Shown: one piece after another, positions 13,191 to 25,693 of the stretch
Layout: every line of letters begins with the position of its first letter
Position numbering within the stretch: the first letter of the stretch is position 1
NCBI GenBank assembly: GCA_016630905.1
Contig: WBMQ01000011.1
Span: forward strand, 186,001 to 250,000
Direction of reading: 5' to 3'
Origin: Capillidium heterosporum
Taxonomy: Eukaryota > Entomophthoromycota > Entomophthoromycetes > Entomophthorales > Capillidiaceae
Length of the DNA stretch: 64,000 bases
Notes under the pieces: generated by a model
Seen by the model: the letters and a program-made list of their open reading frames with translations, nothing else
What the model was told of the DNA's origin: nothing
Database searches by the model: none
Made by a program: the position numbers and the translations under genes

Positions 13191-14296
13191 ATGCAATTTA
13201 GCACCATCATCATCACATCTTTGGTAGCTTTCTATGAAGCTACTTCTAAAAGCACCAACTCCCAGTCCCAATGTCCATCGACTTATGATCGCTGTCGTTT
13301 CAAAGGCGAGTTTGATATCTCTTTCACTCGAAAAGGTGCCCCTCAATGCTGGGCTCGTAATTACGGCAATTGGGTTTGTGACAACAAACCTCCTGGGAAA
13401 ACCTGCGCTGATTCGGACGTTGGACCAACTGGTATCGATGTTTCCAAGTGCCCCGGTTACAACCCCAAGTTCACTTGTCCATCGACCTACGACTCCTGTC
13501 GTTTCAAAGGATCTTTTGATATCCCCTTCACTCGCAAAGGTGCACCTCAATGCTGGGCTTATACGAATGGTAGGTGGGTATGCGACAATAAACCCAAAGA
13601 TAAAAGCTGTGGGTATTCGGACACTGGATCTACTGGCATTGACGTTTCTAGTTGTCCTGGTTATAACCCATTGAACACCTGTCCTTCTCTCTATGATTCG
13701 TGTACCTACAAAGGGAGGTTTAGTATCCCTTTCACTCGTAAAGGCGCTCCTCAATGCTGGGGTCGTAGATATGGCAACTGGATTTGTGACTACAAACCTA
13801 TTGGAAAACCTTGTACCTATTCGGACGTCGGCTCAACAGGTTTTGATGTCTCTTCTTGCCCTGGCTACAGCCCCAAGTCCAAATGTCCCACCACCAATGA
13901 TTGGTGCCGTTTCAAAGGATCTTTGATATCCCCTTCACTCGAAGAGGTGCACCTCAATGTTGGGCTTATACGAACGGTAGATGGGTTTGCGACAACAAAC
14001 CCAAATATAAAGACTGTCAATTTTCAGATACTGGATCTAGTGGCATTGATGTTTCCAGCTGTCCTGGCTACAGACCATTGAACACATGCCCTTCCGTCTA
14101 CGATGCCTGTATCTACAAATGGAGATACCTTATCCCATTTTCTATAGTGAATGCCCCTCGATGTTGGGCCTGGTCCAATGGCAGATGGATATGTGATTAT
14201 ATGCCGGCTGATCAATCTTGTGCGGATTCCAATACTGGGTCTACTGGGTTCGATGTATCTCGCTGTCCTGGCTATGTACATAGACTCTTGCGCTAA
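13191..14296 (+). pseudogene. Five-module secreted cysteine-rich repeat protein, broken by one base
   Basis: This is the longest member of the local six-cysteine family. An ATG at 13191 starts a signal peptide (MQFSTIIITSLVAFYEATS). Five modules of about 68 residues follow, each with the pattern C-x6-C-x17-C-x9-C-x8-C-x14-C joined by CPGYxP linkers. Frame 1 runs through three modules and part of the fourth, then shifts at 13922-13924. There the run TTTT seen in module 2 (about 13516) is TTT, and the rest is in the next frame to the stop at 14294-14296. Module order is first-type (CWAR), middle (CWAYTNG), first-like (CWGR), middle, last (CWAWSNG), as if a pair had been duplicated internally. 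If the missing T is a sequencing error the gene encodes about 368 residues; otherwise it is a recent pseudogene. No known domain is recognised. Confidence 0.8.
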
Positions 14297-15302
14297 GATT
14301 CGGGGATTGGTAGGAATATAACATATATTCTATTTTACTATATTTTATATCTATAAATAAATATAAGCAGATTGTATAATCTTATTTTTATTTTTAGATG
14401 CATTGGAAACTTAATTTTTGTATTTTAATGGGCATATCGTAGTCATAGTAGGTATAGTTAATAAAGCTGTTAGTACTATAGTAGCCAGTCATCTAACGTC
14501 ATATGTATTGGGTTAAATATACGATAAGAATTATAGTTGGACAAAGCCTCGACCTATTCCTTAGGTGACCTTTAGCTTCTTATTAATAAATAGCTTTGAA
14601 TACGCTTCCGTTTATTCAAAATTAAAGCCTTAATACCCCTAAACACATCTATCTATTTTAAGTAGCATCTTGTGGTAGAGTTCCTCTGAATTTGTCATTT
14701 TACTGGAAGTAGCATATCCTAGATCTAATTAACAGTTGACTACATCTCTCTACCTAGCATATAATTCAACTATACAGTATAGGTCTAAAAATATAATTCA
14801 CGTATATAAGCTTTCCCAACAGCGTTAAGTAAAATCAGTTATCGGCGTCTGAACTATCTATGTATCATTTAAACCCATCTCCTTCCTTCATTAACCAGCT
14901 TCCTTAAAGACTTCTAATCCAAGCCCAGCTAAACTAAAAGTTAGTCGTTTAGGCACCTGATGTATCTATAAAAGGTATGTTAATGTTAGAACCTGCAAGC
15001 TCTAAAGGTAATTAGTATTTTACTTGGCGCTACCTATGAAGTAATTTTCACATACAAAAGCAATAGTCTTCAAATAATGAAATAATGTTCAAAACAAATA
15101 ACTGACTAATAAGTAATTTCAGCTGCTAGCTTTTATAAATAGATCACTGTATCTAAATATATGATACATTATATCGAATCAAATGTATATTCAATAGCCT
15201 AATATAGATTTCGATTCTATTAGCATACTATAAAAGTATATAAATAGATGCTTTACATTCGATCTACTTCTACTAAAAGCTAACAAAAATTACAATTTGT
15301 AT
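14297..15302. other. Intergenic, no gene seen
   Basis: AT-rich 3' flank of the five-module gene. It contains no supported coding frame or RNA gene. Confidence 0.4.
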
Positions 15303-15954
15303 TTGTAAGTATGCATCCGTAATGTTTGGATGGATCAACAGGTATCATGCTATTAAAAGGTAATTGGTATGCTTTCCAATCTAGTATAAATTGAACATTG
15401 GTACAATATGTTATCGTACTGGAGTTATCCTCACCATTCATGTCAGCTTTTATAATAGTCATGATATTCTTCAAGTTCTTACATTGCTGTATGTCTTGGC
15501 AGCTTCAAAGCATAAAACCAAATTAAAATTTAGCTTGTAACCTTCATCCTTCTTTGGAAAACACCCTCGATAATCAGCAAGCCGGCTTATAAAGCGAAAA
15601 TGTAAGGGGTGATCGTATATTTCGAAAGGGCTATCGGTATACTTTAATTGTAATGCAGGTAGAATAGCTTTAGTAGCGACGTTTACGAACTCAGATATAA
15701 AAGCGAGTCTGCCTCATCTAATTTTTTACCAAACAAAACAAAGCCCAACTCCCACTATTTACTCTATCGCCATTGCCATTATATTCCCAGTAGCCTTCCA
15801 TCAAGCAGTTACTATCGACACAAACTCCTAACATCAGCATCCATCTACCTACGACTGCTGTTAATTAAAAAAGAATTCGACATCCCCTTCACCAAGCAAG
15901 GTATACCTCAGTGCTGGGACTGTTTAAACAATAGCTGGATCTGTAACAACAAAC
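15303..15954 (+). repeat. Copy 1 of a ~650-bp dispersed direct duplication
   Basis: From GTAAGTATGCATCCGTAATG onward the sequence matches 24063-24714 almost base for base, with only scattered differences and single-base indels. It covers the upstream region, the promoter (TATAAA at 15696-15701, with TTTAGTAGCGAC before it) and the first module of a dead cysteine-rich gene. The copies diverge abruptly inside that module. Confidence 0.85.
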
Positions 15955-16245
15955 CAGCCGAAAAATCCTGTCAATATTTGGACATTTATTTCCCTGTCAT
16001 CGATGCTTCTTGCTTTGGCTATAATTCGTTAAGCACTTATCCTTTTATCTACAAATTCTGTGCCTATAAATAGAGAATTTAAATCCCGTTGATTAGGGAT
16101 AATACTCCCCAGTGTTGGGTATGACCTAACAGGCATATTAATTTGTGATAGCAAGCCTAAATACAAGTCCTGTGAGGTTTTTGGTACTGAATCTACTGGA
16201 CTTAATATATCCAGTTGCCTGGGTTGCCTACATAGACTTTATTTT
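15754..16245 (+). pseudogene. Dead two-module cysteine-rich repeat gene, copy 1
   Basis: The segment aligns with a two-module member of the family but cannot be translated. The start codon is lost (ATT where ATG is expected). A TAA follows the signal-peptide region, the first cysteine is His, a TAA replaces part of the CRFKG motif, and one base is missing before the FDIPF motif. The second module is recognisable from CAYK and QCW through a CLGCLHRL-like end, also with stops. The TATA box at 15696-15701 is still intact, 53 nt before the ghost start. It is dead by several independent lesions. Confidence 0.8.
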
Positions 16246-16890
16246 TTAGGTTTATATTCCTATAATCAAGCACTATACGCTAAGATATGAGGATAAAGCC
16301 TTAAATACTTTGTAGCCATTTACTACCTTTTGCTTACTACATAATAATATACGTGGCATTTATTTTCTATTGACAAATTTTATTAAACTCAAGTCTATAT
16401 TTCGAATAGCTCTATAAATTATATATTAGCACTCATTCTCTTATTTTAATTTGCTAACCATTTTTTACTATGACGCATAAAATAGATTTCAAAATCCATG
16501 GAAAGAAAACTCCATATCTGCATTTAATGTTTAATCATCTACTGTGAGCCTAGTGCATAACCTTCAAAAATGCAGGTGAGTCATAAGATTCGTCAAAAAA
16601 CTCACCATCTATATTAAATCGAATAGAAAGCATAACATTATATTTTTATATCAGTGAGCTAAATAAAGTATTAAATGCATTCAAAGCTTCAAGTATAGTA
16701 GCCATACATTAAGAAAATTTTGTTAATTAACGTCATGTTGGATGGCTAAAGGTTAAATTAAAAGCCATGGGAAAATAATTATATTTATAATACATTAATT
16801 AAATAATTATAGCTATTTAATATCTAGAAACCAAACAATAAGTCCATTAGAAGCCTCTCTATATAAACTGACCATAAAGGAAAGTACAAT
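16246..16890. other. Intergenic, no gene seen
   Basis: AT-rich stretch between a dead cysteine-rich gene (+) and the 3' end of the F-box gene (-). No coding or RNA signal is visible. Confidence 0.4.
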
Positions 16891-18244
16891 TTACCATCTA
16901 TATTGGATATAGTCGTTTGGATACTCGCGTTCGTAGTAGGGGCTAGAATTAACAATAACATTTGACGATTTCATCCGAATCCATTCAATAAATATGTTCT
17001 CGTGGTCAGGAAGGGTGATGAACTGTAGCTTCAGATCACCACTATCCTCAATAGCATCGAAATCAGTTGGATCAACGAAACCTTGACTGTCTTCTCCAAC
17101 ACGGATAGTAAAATTAACTAGATAAGCTAGCTTAAGCTGTAGGAGATTTAAGAAGTTGATGGAAAGTCTAACATATCCCAGAAACTGCATTCTTTCGATT
17201 CGGACGACGCTCTGTATACCTTCAAATAGGTAATCTTTTATGTGACCATGAAGGGTTACATGAGACAGATTGGGTAAATAAAGCAGATTTCTCATTGATT
17301 CATTGGTGAATGATTCCTCTAAATATACATTAATGTATCTAAGGATTGATAACCTACTTGATAATTCGGTTGATACTAATCCTACTGTCAAGCTCAATAC
17401 TAAAGGATTCTCAAAGGTATGCGCGATAAAATGGTCATAATACTCCAATTCTTCATCATCCAACATACAGTATAAAGCTTGAACTTTAGGGAAACATGTT
17501 AAAGGAAATATAGAGGCGAAATTTGATGTGGTAAACATGTACTTCAATATCTTCACATTTGAAAAGGTTGTTAGGTTGAAAGAAGCTTCAGGAATGAAAT
17601 TAATAAACGAAATATCCAATTCTTTTAAGTTAGGAAAGGTTTGGTTAATTACCACTAAAACATCTTCGTGATCTTCGTAAACACCTACTATTTTTAATCT
17701 AAAATACTTAAGTTGAACGATCGGAAATCTGCCTATAATCCCTAAGTAATCGCCCGATCCAGGAAGCTCAAGGTCAAAGTGAGTAAGCTCTCGTATAGCG
17801 TCGTTGAAGCCTATGTTATTTGGAAGTGGAAGCTCTTAGTATTAGTCTAAACTTCTCCAGCCTAATTTGTAACTGGTGCATTCTGCCAAATACTCTGGTG
17901 TTGCGTTGATCTACCGTAATCCTTTTCAAGTTGGTAAATTGCTGCTGTATACGGAAAAACCCAGAAGCCAGATAATTTAATTCCCTGATACACCTATAAT
18001 ACTTTGGGGGTATGTCACTACATCTTAGTTGAGTTACTAGGCTAGGATTTAGATGTTCATACTCTATAACCTCATAAACTTTAGGCGTCAAATAGTGATT
18101 GAATTGTTTGCTGCAGTATACTATCCTAGACGCATCTGATTGTTCTAAAGTATTGAAAATCTCTTGAAGTATAAATTCAGGTAGGTGATTGAATGGCCCA
18201 TTCATTTCTTGATTCTTAGAGGCTATGTATTGAGGAGCTTCCAT
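16891..18244 (-). CDS. F-box/LRR (RNI-like) protein, probably two exons
   Basis: The ATG at 18244 opens a frame with an F-box-like N-terminus (FNHLPEFILQEIFNTL, residues ~18-34, then a conserved YCSKQFNHYLTPKVYE segment). Leucine-rich repeats fill the rest, for example FPNLKELDISFINF and LPNLSHVTLHGH. F-box proteins act as substrate adaptors of SCF ubiquitin ligases; the substrate is unknown. The first frame ends at 17816, while the continuation to the stop at 16891 lies in another frame. A 61-nt intron at 17893-17833 (GTATTT..AAGAG) joins two exons of 351 and 942 nt, both multiples of three, to give 430 residues. The alternative is a one-base frameshift near 17836. It lies tail-side of CDC45 on the same strand. 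Confidence 0.65.
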
Positions 18245-18713
18245 TCTTTTATACCTTAAGTTACTGATTGTGTTAACTAATTTACAAGTAATCGTTTCTA
18301 CTTTAGAGTCATTTGTATTTGACTAATTGATTACCATTCATTTTCATTTACAATATATAAGCCGAAATACTCAACTATAAACTTTAATAGCTTCAACTAT
18401 CTAGCTAATAAGTACTTTGAAATAGCAAACCATTGTCAAGAATATAGTATTTTTCTAACACCTTTTGAAGTAACTTAAAAACTGAAGGTTTGGGAGGATA
18501 TAGTTTCTATAAAATTTTGATTTTAGTTGGTTTCTGACAGCTCATAAATCATATATATTGAAGCATCTAATCTATAAACGAATAATAAGGACACTATTAT
18601 ATTCAACGCAAAACTAAAAGAGATATGGTTGTTTCGCAAAAAAAACCAGAAACTATTCAAACTTAACAAGCCATTCCTTTATTATAACCTATCACTCAAT
18701 AAAAACTCTACAG
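18245..18713. other. Intergenic between two minus-strand genes
   Basis: This is the 3' side of CDC45 and the 5' side of the F-box gene. It is AT-rich with no coding frame and probably holds the F-box gene promoter. Confidence 0.4.
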
Positions 18714-21177
18714 CTACTTATTTCCATATCCTAAAATATATCTGAAAGTTGAGTAACTAGAGTAGAGACATAGCTTGAAAGCTACTTTCAGCTCGATCAA
18801 CCGAGCTAAGTTTTGAATCGAACTGCCACCATCTTCCTTACTCTTACGACTGCTCACCATGGCTTTCCCAGCTTGCATCTTCACGCACTGATCCATCTTC
18901 TTGAGAAAGTCTTTGAAGTCTTCTCTAGGGATCTCAATCGTATCGTAGTCGAACCGCATACTCCGATAAGGGATCCCCACCAACTGAAATAGATCGCAGA
19001 TCCGCAGCCCTAATTTGTTTTGCTTCTCATAGGTCGTAGATCCCGGGTGCCATTTGTCAGTGTTCACCTTGAGAATGTAGGATTCTCGCAATTCATTGTA
19101 GCAGTAGACGATTATAGGGTGCCTACTTTTGAGGCAAAGCTTGCGTGCTATCATCTCGACAAAGATACCTATATCATGTAGCGTGGATGGGTGCATCAAA
19201 GTCCCCGAGTGGGGCAGCATCTTGGCGAACAGAGTCATGAAACTTGAGTGAGCTCGCAGTAAAGAATTGTGAGTAACCATGTAGGTCGACTGGCTGAAGA
19301 TATCCTTGGTGATATGCTTGGAGAGTTCAATACCAGCCTTCATTAGATCTAGACTACAGTAGGATAAATATAGTTGTATTTTAAATAAACTTACTCCCCG
19401 ATAGCATCATAAGCCATATAGAAGGAAGGGAGCCACCCATCATCCAATTCGACGCCCTCATGTTGAAAATGTATTTGATGCTGGAGGTGCTGTTTCATAT
19501 GTATGTTGTAAGCATTTCGTAGCACTGCTATGGTATTCTCGTCAAAACGATCGATAGGTTCAAAAGGCAGAGTTTTCTTACTTTTATATCGGTCTACAAT
19601 CTTTTCCGTCATATCCATGCTATGATAGTAGGAGATCAGTTGAGGAGTTACCTAATTCTTTGAATAAGGATACAGCATAAATATATATATTACTTTTAAC
19701 AAGGCCATCAAAGCCATACTAGCGTCTCCAGACTGGAGGGGGAACATAGTATCGAAACCCAAATTTCTGGAGAACGATGAGTAGACTAAATTACGCAGTC
19801 CCCACTTCATATCCAAGTTCTTGAAATCTCGTATCAAGCTACTTTTGAGACTGTAGTTTAAAGAGGAGTAGGGAGAAGTGGCATCCTTGAGAGAGACCCC
19901 CAAAGTCGTCAGCAATGTGTTAAGTTTTAAAACTCCGCTGGAATCCCAAACTTCTAATTTAGTTGCTGTGTAGGGAGTGTAGTACAGAGATTCGTATAAA
20001 GACCAATGGTGAAGGGTATGCAGCTTCAAAGCTTTTTCGGTACTGATCATCCCTTTCGTATCAAGCTTCGTATGAACATGAAGGAATGAGTAGCTGCCAG
20101 ACATGCTAATGTTTGTAGCATTATTATTGCCGGGTGGATGCGATCTACCGTAAGGATGATTCAAAGTACAACTAGTGCTGTGGTTGCCATTTCTTAACTT
20201 GGCGAAGTTTGAATTTCGCTTCCGATAACTATTAATTATCTCGGCAAGGTAATCATATTGCTTCGTATACATGTCTTCTGCAATATGTCGGTGTAAATAG
20301 TGATAACTCAAGCCTACAGCCCCCAACCATATGTTATCATCGGTAATAGACCCTCTCTTTTTGGCAATCTTCATCATAAGCATAGAAGTAGGAGCACCAT
20401 AATAACTGCCAAGCTTGGAATAGACTTCTAGTTCGTGCTCTCTTGACATGAGCTTTTTTCTCCTTTTTCGCCTATTGTCGATACATCGTTCTTCCTGAGC
20501 ATTTTAATTAGTTTAAAAATCGACATAGAACTGAATTTACCCTTGCAATAGGATCCAGTGTTTCGTCGCCTGTCTAGCATTGTTAAAAATATACTAAATT
20601 ATAATATACCTCTGGGTCCGACTCATCTGTCATGTAGTCCTCTTCATTAAAAGTTCTAAATGCTTTGACTAAATTGGTGGTTATTTGATTATCCTCGGCT
20701 ATCACTCGACTATTGCTTGATATATCGAACATATTGTTTAAGTTGAGTGGTCGATGACAATCGAATATAAAGATTTTGACATCTCTGCTTCTCGCACCTA
20801 GTAAATTTGACATTTGTATATTACCACAGCAGTTTATGCATATTAAATTCTTTATCTACAGTAAAATAAGCTTATGATATCAAAAAGAGCTTACAGCGGT
20901 ATTTGGTAAAACTTGCAACTCGATAACTTTAGACAGGGTATCATGTCCATTTATAGGAATCATCTGATGCTGTATATTATCATTCTTCATTTGGTTCTAT
21001 TAAAAATTCAAAAATTGGATACTATAAAATAACATATATTACTATCAAAAGCTTCGCAGCACAGATAGCATCCGGGTCGTAATGAACAAGAATGAAGTTG
21101 GAAATAATGTTGTAATTTGACCTCTCCCTTATCTCTCTATAAATCTCGAGTAACCTGTCATAGCTATGTACTGTCAT
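18714..21177 (-). CDS. CDC45: Cdc45, DNA replication initiation factor (seven exons)
   Basis: Cdc45 is the subunit of the CMG (Cdc45-MCM-GINS) helicase that activates origins and unwinds DNA at forks. The hand-built model has exons 21177-21043, 20996-20895, 20855-20610, 20573-20541, 20494-19694, 19651-19395 and 19353-18714, giving 737 residues without frame conflict. Family marks are the degenerate DHH-like N-terminus (YDRLLEIYREIRE, then VHYDPDAICAAKLL at ~31-44), FDCHRPLN at ~110-117, an acidic patch (EEDYMTDESDPE), a basic KRRKK stretch, and the HHWSLYESLYYT / YTATKLEVW block typical of the C-terminal DHHA1-like half. All introns are 32-47 nt with GT..AG ends. At 737 residues it is longer than human CDC45 (about 570). 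Start choice: first ATG, matching the family N-terminus. Confidence 0.93.
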
Positions 21178-22173
21178 CTTTCAAATGGGTTCAAAAAGTG
21201 TTGGGTTCCAAAAATAGAAGTTTTAAATAATCAATTCCTGGCTTTTATAACTCAGCTAATCCATAAAGGATTGGCTATGTACATAGAAACGATTGAAGGT
21301 TTTTCATAAACTTTTAATCAAAACCAATCTTTAGAAATTAAATTTACATAGTATAGCATAAATTATCTCAAAAAATGTTCAAACAGCAACTTAACATTCA
21401 CCTATTGGTTAGTATTATTACTAAATTTATAAATTTGCTTTAGCTAGAGAAATATAGATAAAACTAATAATACCTACAATATACAATATATTTTACTAAC
21501 TAATTAAAGATATAGCTTTAAAGATTAGTTAGGAGAAAATAGTAATTAAGACTATCAAAATAGCTATTGCTATCAATAGTTTGGTAAGAGGGAAGGAATA
21601 CATTTGTTAAAAAGATTATTACGTATTGTCAACTTAGCTGAAGAGCTAAGTTATATATCGAACATCGGATTGCTTTTATTTTTCATAGGTAGCCTATATT
21701 TGTGCTACATATCAACAATGTGCTTTGGGTTAAATATTTTATCTTTCACTAACGATTCACTTTAAATCACTATATATCCAGTTCACATCACATTAATCAG
21801 CCACCAGCTATTTAATCCCATTTAAGATTAAGTACCCTTTTGGGTACGAATCATTGGATCCTAACCTTGATGGCGGACTACTGCAACTAGAACACATATC
21901 TACCTCCTTGTTGGAAAAGAACCCACCTATATGTCGCCAAGCTATGACTATCTCTCAAGTTACAATTTATATATTGAAACTTTTGTACAGAAAGAAAGGT
22001 CTTTAGGATTTTGAGATTATAGATTCAAGTTGGATTAGTTTAATTAAATATTTAAAGATTCTTAGCTAGTGGTTTTGCAAGGAATGAGAGTTTTGAGTAT
22101 TTTTATTGATTGTAAAGGATTCAACCACGTCTATATTAGCTAGCCCACAACACGATAAGCACATATACGTCCA
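21178..22173. other. Intergenic upstream of CDC45
   Basis: AT-rich with no supported gene. The first few hundred bases should contain the CDC45 promoter, but no motif is distinctive. Confidence 0.4.
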
Positions 22174-23455
22174 ATGCTGAAGGACTCACCAAGCTCAGCC
22201 GAATTCACTCAACTGAAAGTCCAAGCCAGTGGCCAGACACTCGGCGAGAGGCGACCAGCTAACAATTATTATAGGATGTTGCAATTTGTATTAAGTAAAC
22301 CAAATTTAAAACCCTTCCTAAGTTCGTTTTATAAGTATGTCTCTAGTAACTTTAAAATGGCTCGAAAGGAAACAGATATGTGCTAACATTATATTAATAG
22401 TTTAGAAAAGAGAGCTAGGTTCAACTACCAGTGCATTTAATTCGATTTGGATCAATTACAGGCTCTGAACAAATATCGTGAGTTCAGAAAATCGACCACT
22501 TCAGCACAAATATAACCCTAAATACAAAAATAGCCAGTTATTCAAATATAAAGATGGTGAAATTGTTTAAGTTCAGTTGTACTAGTTATGAACTTTAAAG
22601 AGGATATTCCCACCAACATTAGTAAAGTCGAAATTTCTAGTTAATGGTATAAAAGATCTTTAGTGTCTTTATTAACCTTTGCAGCCTATACTAAGGAAAA
22701 CGATATAGTAAAAACTGAATGTTTGATTGCCATAGCGAGATGTTAAATCATTAATCTATTTATATAATTTAAACATCAAAACAATTTTAAATCTATCACA
22801 ATTTATTAAGTCTAAAAACCATCATATGTGGTCTGACTGTGGACCACACTTCCGATCCCTGGAGATGGTCAACTGGTATGCATCCGAATTCTTACCTAAT
22901 GCAAATCTGTACATCAACTTCTTTACGGAAAATCATGGAAAGTCGATCATCAAGTCACACTTTGGCATCTTGTTCAAGCACTACCAAGAGTATGTAAAAA
23001 GATACTCAATTAAGACGATGAGAGATCTAATAGAAGTATTCAATAAGCTGACAAAATATATAATAAAATACAAATTTACAAATTTAATTACCAACAAACT
23101 CTAACTCCCAAAAACTATTAGTAAGTTTAAAGTTTAAAACTTTTTTCAATACCTATCATCGAATCCAAGAAGTCAACGTCAAAGCAACAAGCTTAATGTC
23201 CGACCAAGACAGTGGTTACAAAATCCTAAGTTTTGAAACGGAAGAAGTGTCTAGGGAAAAGCATTTAAGACTTTCACGCAGTTGATAAATCGAAATTAGG
23301 AAGCAAGTTAAAACTTTACTAGAATCACCTTCACCTTTCCCAATCCTGTCAGTATCTCCTTCATCCTCTTTAAACCCAACAACATTATCGTCGTCGTCAA
23401 TTTCTAGCTGTCCAACACTACCCTTTCCTCAATAGATACTCAACAATGTATTCCG
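22174..23455 (+). pseudogene. Relic of a DNA-transposon transposase
   Basis: Protein-like text is spread over about 1.2 kb with many stops. An N-terminal piece lies at 22174-22386. A middle piece near 22590-22740 reads like VVMNFKEDIPTN then FAAYTKENDIVK. A 92-codon piece at 22826-23104 contains WSDCGPHFRS followed by YINFFTENHGKS and SHFG. The order 'M(D/N)FKE ... SDCGPHFR ... NFF..HGKS' is, as far as I know, characteristic of a transposase-like family found in fungi and invertebrates, in which the acidic residues belong to a DDE/RNase H-like core. No terminal inverted repeats or target duplications were found by eye. It is inactive by multiple stops. Family assignment is from memory of the motif only. 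Confidence 0.5.
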
Positions 23456-24062
23456 TCGAACAAGCATTAGTATATCAAAAAACAATATAGTATCACAAGG
23501 TGATAAGGTAGCCAAGGGTACCAAAGCATCACAAATCACCAATATATTTAAACGCATTAAGAGATATAAATAAACATTGGTTTTAATTTTTAGAATCCTT
23601 GAGTTATTTTTAAAATTGCTTGCTTTATAGGCTATTAAGTTGCTAGGCTATAGGTGCTGGTTTTTGGGCTATTAATTTGCTAGGTCATAGTTATGTATTA
23701 ACTTTATAGGCTATTAGTATGCTTTCCTAGGTCTTCGAGTTGCTGTTAAGGCCTTTAGGAGTTTTTAATCAGTTATTATACTCGACTTTAGTCAAGTTGC
23801 TGCCTCTTGGGATTGGCTTGGAAATTTCAAACTGAATAATTTGAACATGTTTAGACTTGGAATCAGAAATTTCAATCACCAACCAAGAGTTTGAAGTTTT
23901 TTTGACTTTTAGAACAGATACGTAGCTTTTAAGAGTAAACTCTTGAGGCTTTGATTAAATAATTTATAGTGGAGAAAATCTTTGATCGTTTTTACCATAT
24001 ATAAAGCATTTTAAAACCGACATACTGTTCTATCTAAAATATCTACAAATTAGTAATCGAAC
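23456..24062. other. Intergenic, no gene seen
   Basis: The region 23630-23770 contains short degenerate repeats of the type 'TAGGCTATTAAGTTGCTAGG' (about three rough units). No coding frame is supported. Confidence 0.35.
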
Positions 24063-24714
24063 TTGTAAGTATGCATCCGTAATGTTTGGATGGATCAACA
24101 GGTATCATGCTATTAAAAGGTAATTGGTATGCTTTCCAATCTAGTATAAATTGAACATTGGTACAATATGTTATCGTACTGGAGTTATCCTCACCATTCA
24201 TGTCAGCTTTTATAATAGTCATGGATATTCTTCAAGTTCTTACATTGCTGTATGTCTTGGTAGCTTCAAAGCATAAAACCAAATTAAAATTTAGCTTGTA
24301 ACCTCCATCCTTCTTTGGAAAACACCCTCGATAATCAGCAAGCCGGCTTATAAAGCGAAAATGTAAGGGAGGATCGTATATTTCGAAAGGGCTATCGGTA
24401 TACTTTAATTGGAATACAGGTAGAATAGCTTTAGTAGCGACGTTTACGAACTCAGATATAAAAGCGAGTCTGCCTCATCTAATTTTCTACCAAACAAAAC
24501 AAAGCCCAACTCCTGTCATTTACTCTATCACCATTGCCATTATATTCCCAGTAGCCTTCCATCAAGCAGTTACTATCGACACAAACTCCTAACATCAGCA
24601 TCCATCTACCTACGACTGCTGCTAATTAAAAAAGAATTCGACATCCCCTTCACCAAGCAAGGTATACCTCAGTGCTGGGACTGTTTAAACAATAGCTAGA
24701 TCTGTGGCAACAAA
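24063..24714 (+). repeat. Copy 2 of the ~650-bp dispersed direct duplication
   Basis: Nearly identical to 15303-15954 over upstream region, promoter (TATAAA at 24457-24462) and damaged first module. Right of about 24714 it joins different sequence. Confidence 0.85.
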
Positions 24715-24889
24715 TCTTTTGAGAGAATATGTACTAACTGATCAATCTTATGAGGATTTGAATGCTGGATCAGTTGGGTTCGATGTTTCTAACTATCTTG
24801 GATCATACACAAATTTTATCGCTGAAAATTATAGGTATATACCGTATTCATCATTTTACTTTATCTTTGTGGGATATATATGTGAATAA
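24514..24889 (+). pseudogene. Dead chimeric cysteine-rich repeat gene, copy 2
   Basis: The left part carries the same lesions as copy 1 at 15.75 kb (lost ATG, TAA after the signal region, Cys1 to His, TAA in the CRFKG region, missing base). Directly after the QCW-like site the sequence switches to the end of a last-type module of another member (TDQSYEDLNAGSVGFDVSN, compare ADQSCADSNTGSTGFDVSR), with both cysteines replaced by Tyr. This is a fusion made by an internal deletion or by recombination between modules. It has one module-equivalent and cannot make a functional product. Confidence 0.75.
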
Positions 24890-25693
24890 ATACATGCAAT
24901 ATAATTAACTTTTATATTTTCTTTACTTATATTCAAGAGGCTTCTATTTTCATCTGAGTCAACTGGTATTGCCATAGTTATTTTTAAGATGTCAGCACAC
25001 TAGCATCAGCTTCCTGTATAGCATTTTGCTATGAATGTTATGGACTATCAAATTTGGACACCTTTATAATAGATTTTATAGAACGAATCATTGGTATGAG
25101 TCCTCAAGTTAGAGTCGAAGTTTGATAAAGGTGTTTTAAAACTTGAAGGTCGTATATGGAAAGCTAATAAGCAACACCAAAGCGTTTACGTTTAGGAAAA
25201 CATACATCCAAATGGCTGTATTAGCAGACAAATATAAATGGTTGGTTGGTATACCATTCTTCTACGTACAGTTTTTAAATAAAAGATAAAGAGTAGCCTC
25301 ATATACCGTTGTAGTCTTTAATTACATGGATATCATCATATTTTGCCTATGGTATCTAAGGTTTTGTAATCATCGGCTGATTTTTTATGGATTCGCCGTA
25401 AAACTAAATTTATAATTACATACAATTGAAACTTTAGGTTGTGGGTTAAATTTTCTATTCGGAATTTTATAGGCTCTTGGACAAATATTCATCCTTGATA
25501 AAAGTAGTATCTCCAATAGCCCAATACTAAACTCAATTATTCATGAAGCACTATTGAATGAAACATCTCGTTAAATAACTGATGGATTTACTGGGTTGGA
25601 GGAATTCAAATTTAGGTTGTGAGGTCACCTTGGAAACTCTAGCTTCAGAACGAAAAACCAGCAATACAACTTGCATTTAGAGAAGACTGAAAG
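24890..25693. other. Intergenic upstream of VPS11
   Basis: No gene is supported. The last few hundred bases before 25694 should hold the VPS11 promoter; nothing distinctive is visible. Confidence 0.4.

Noticed and set aside
13122-13754. 210-codon open frame on the minus strand, opposite the five-module gene
   Set aside because: It is the antisense shadow of the cysteine-rich modules. The same kind of antisense frame appears opposite nearly every member because their codon pattern lacks reverse stops. It has no signal, motif or promoter of its own.
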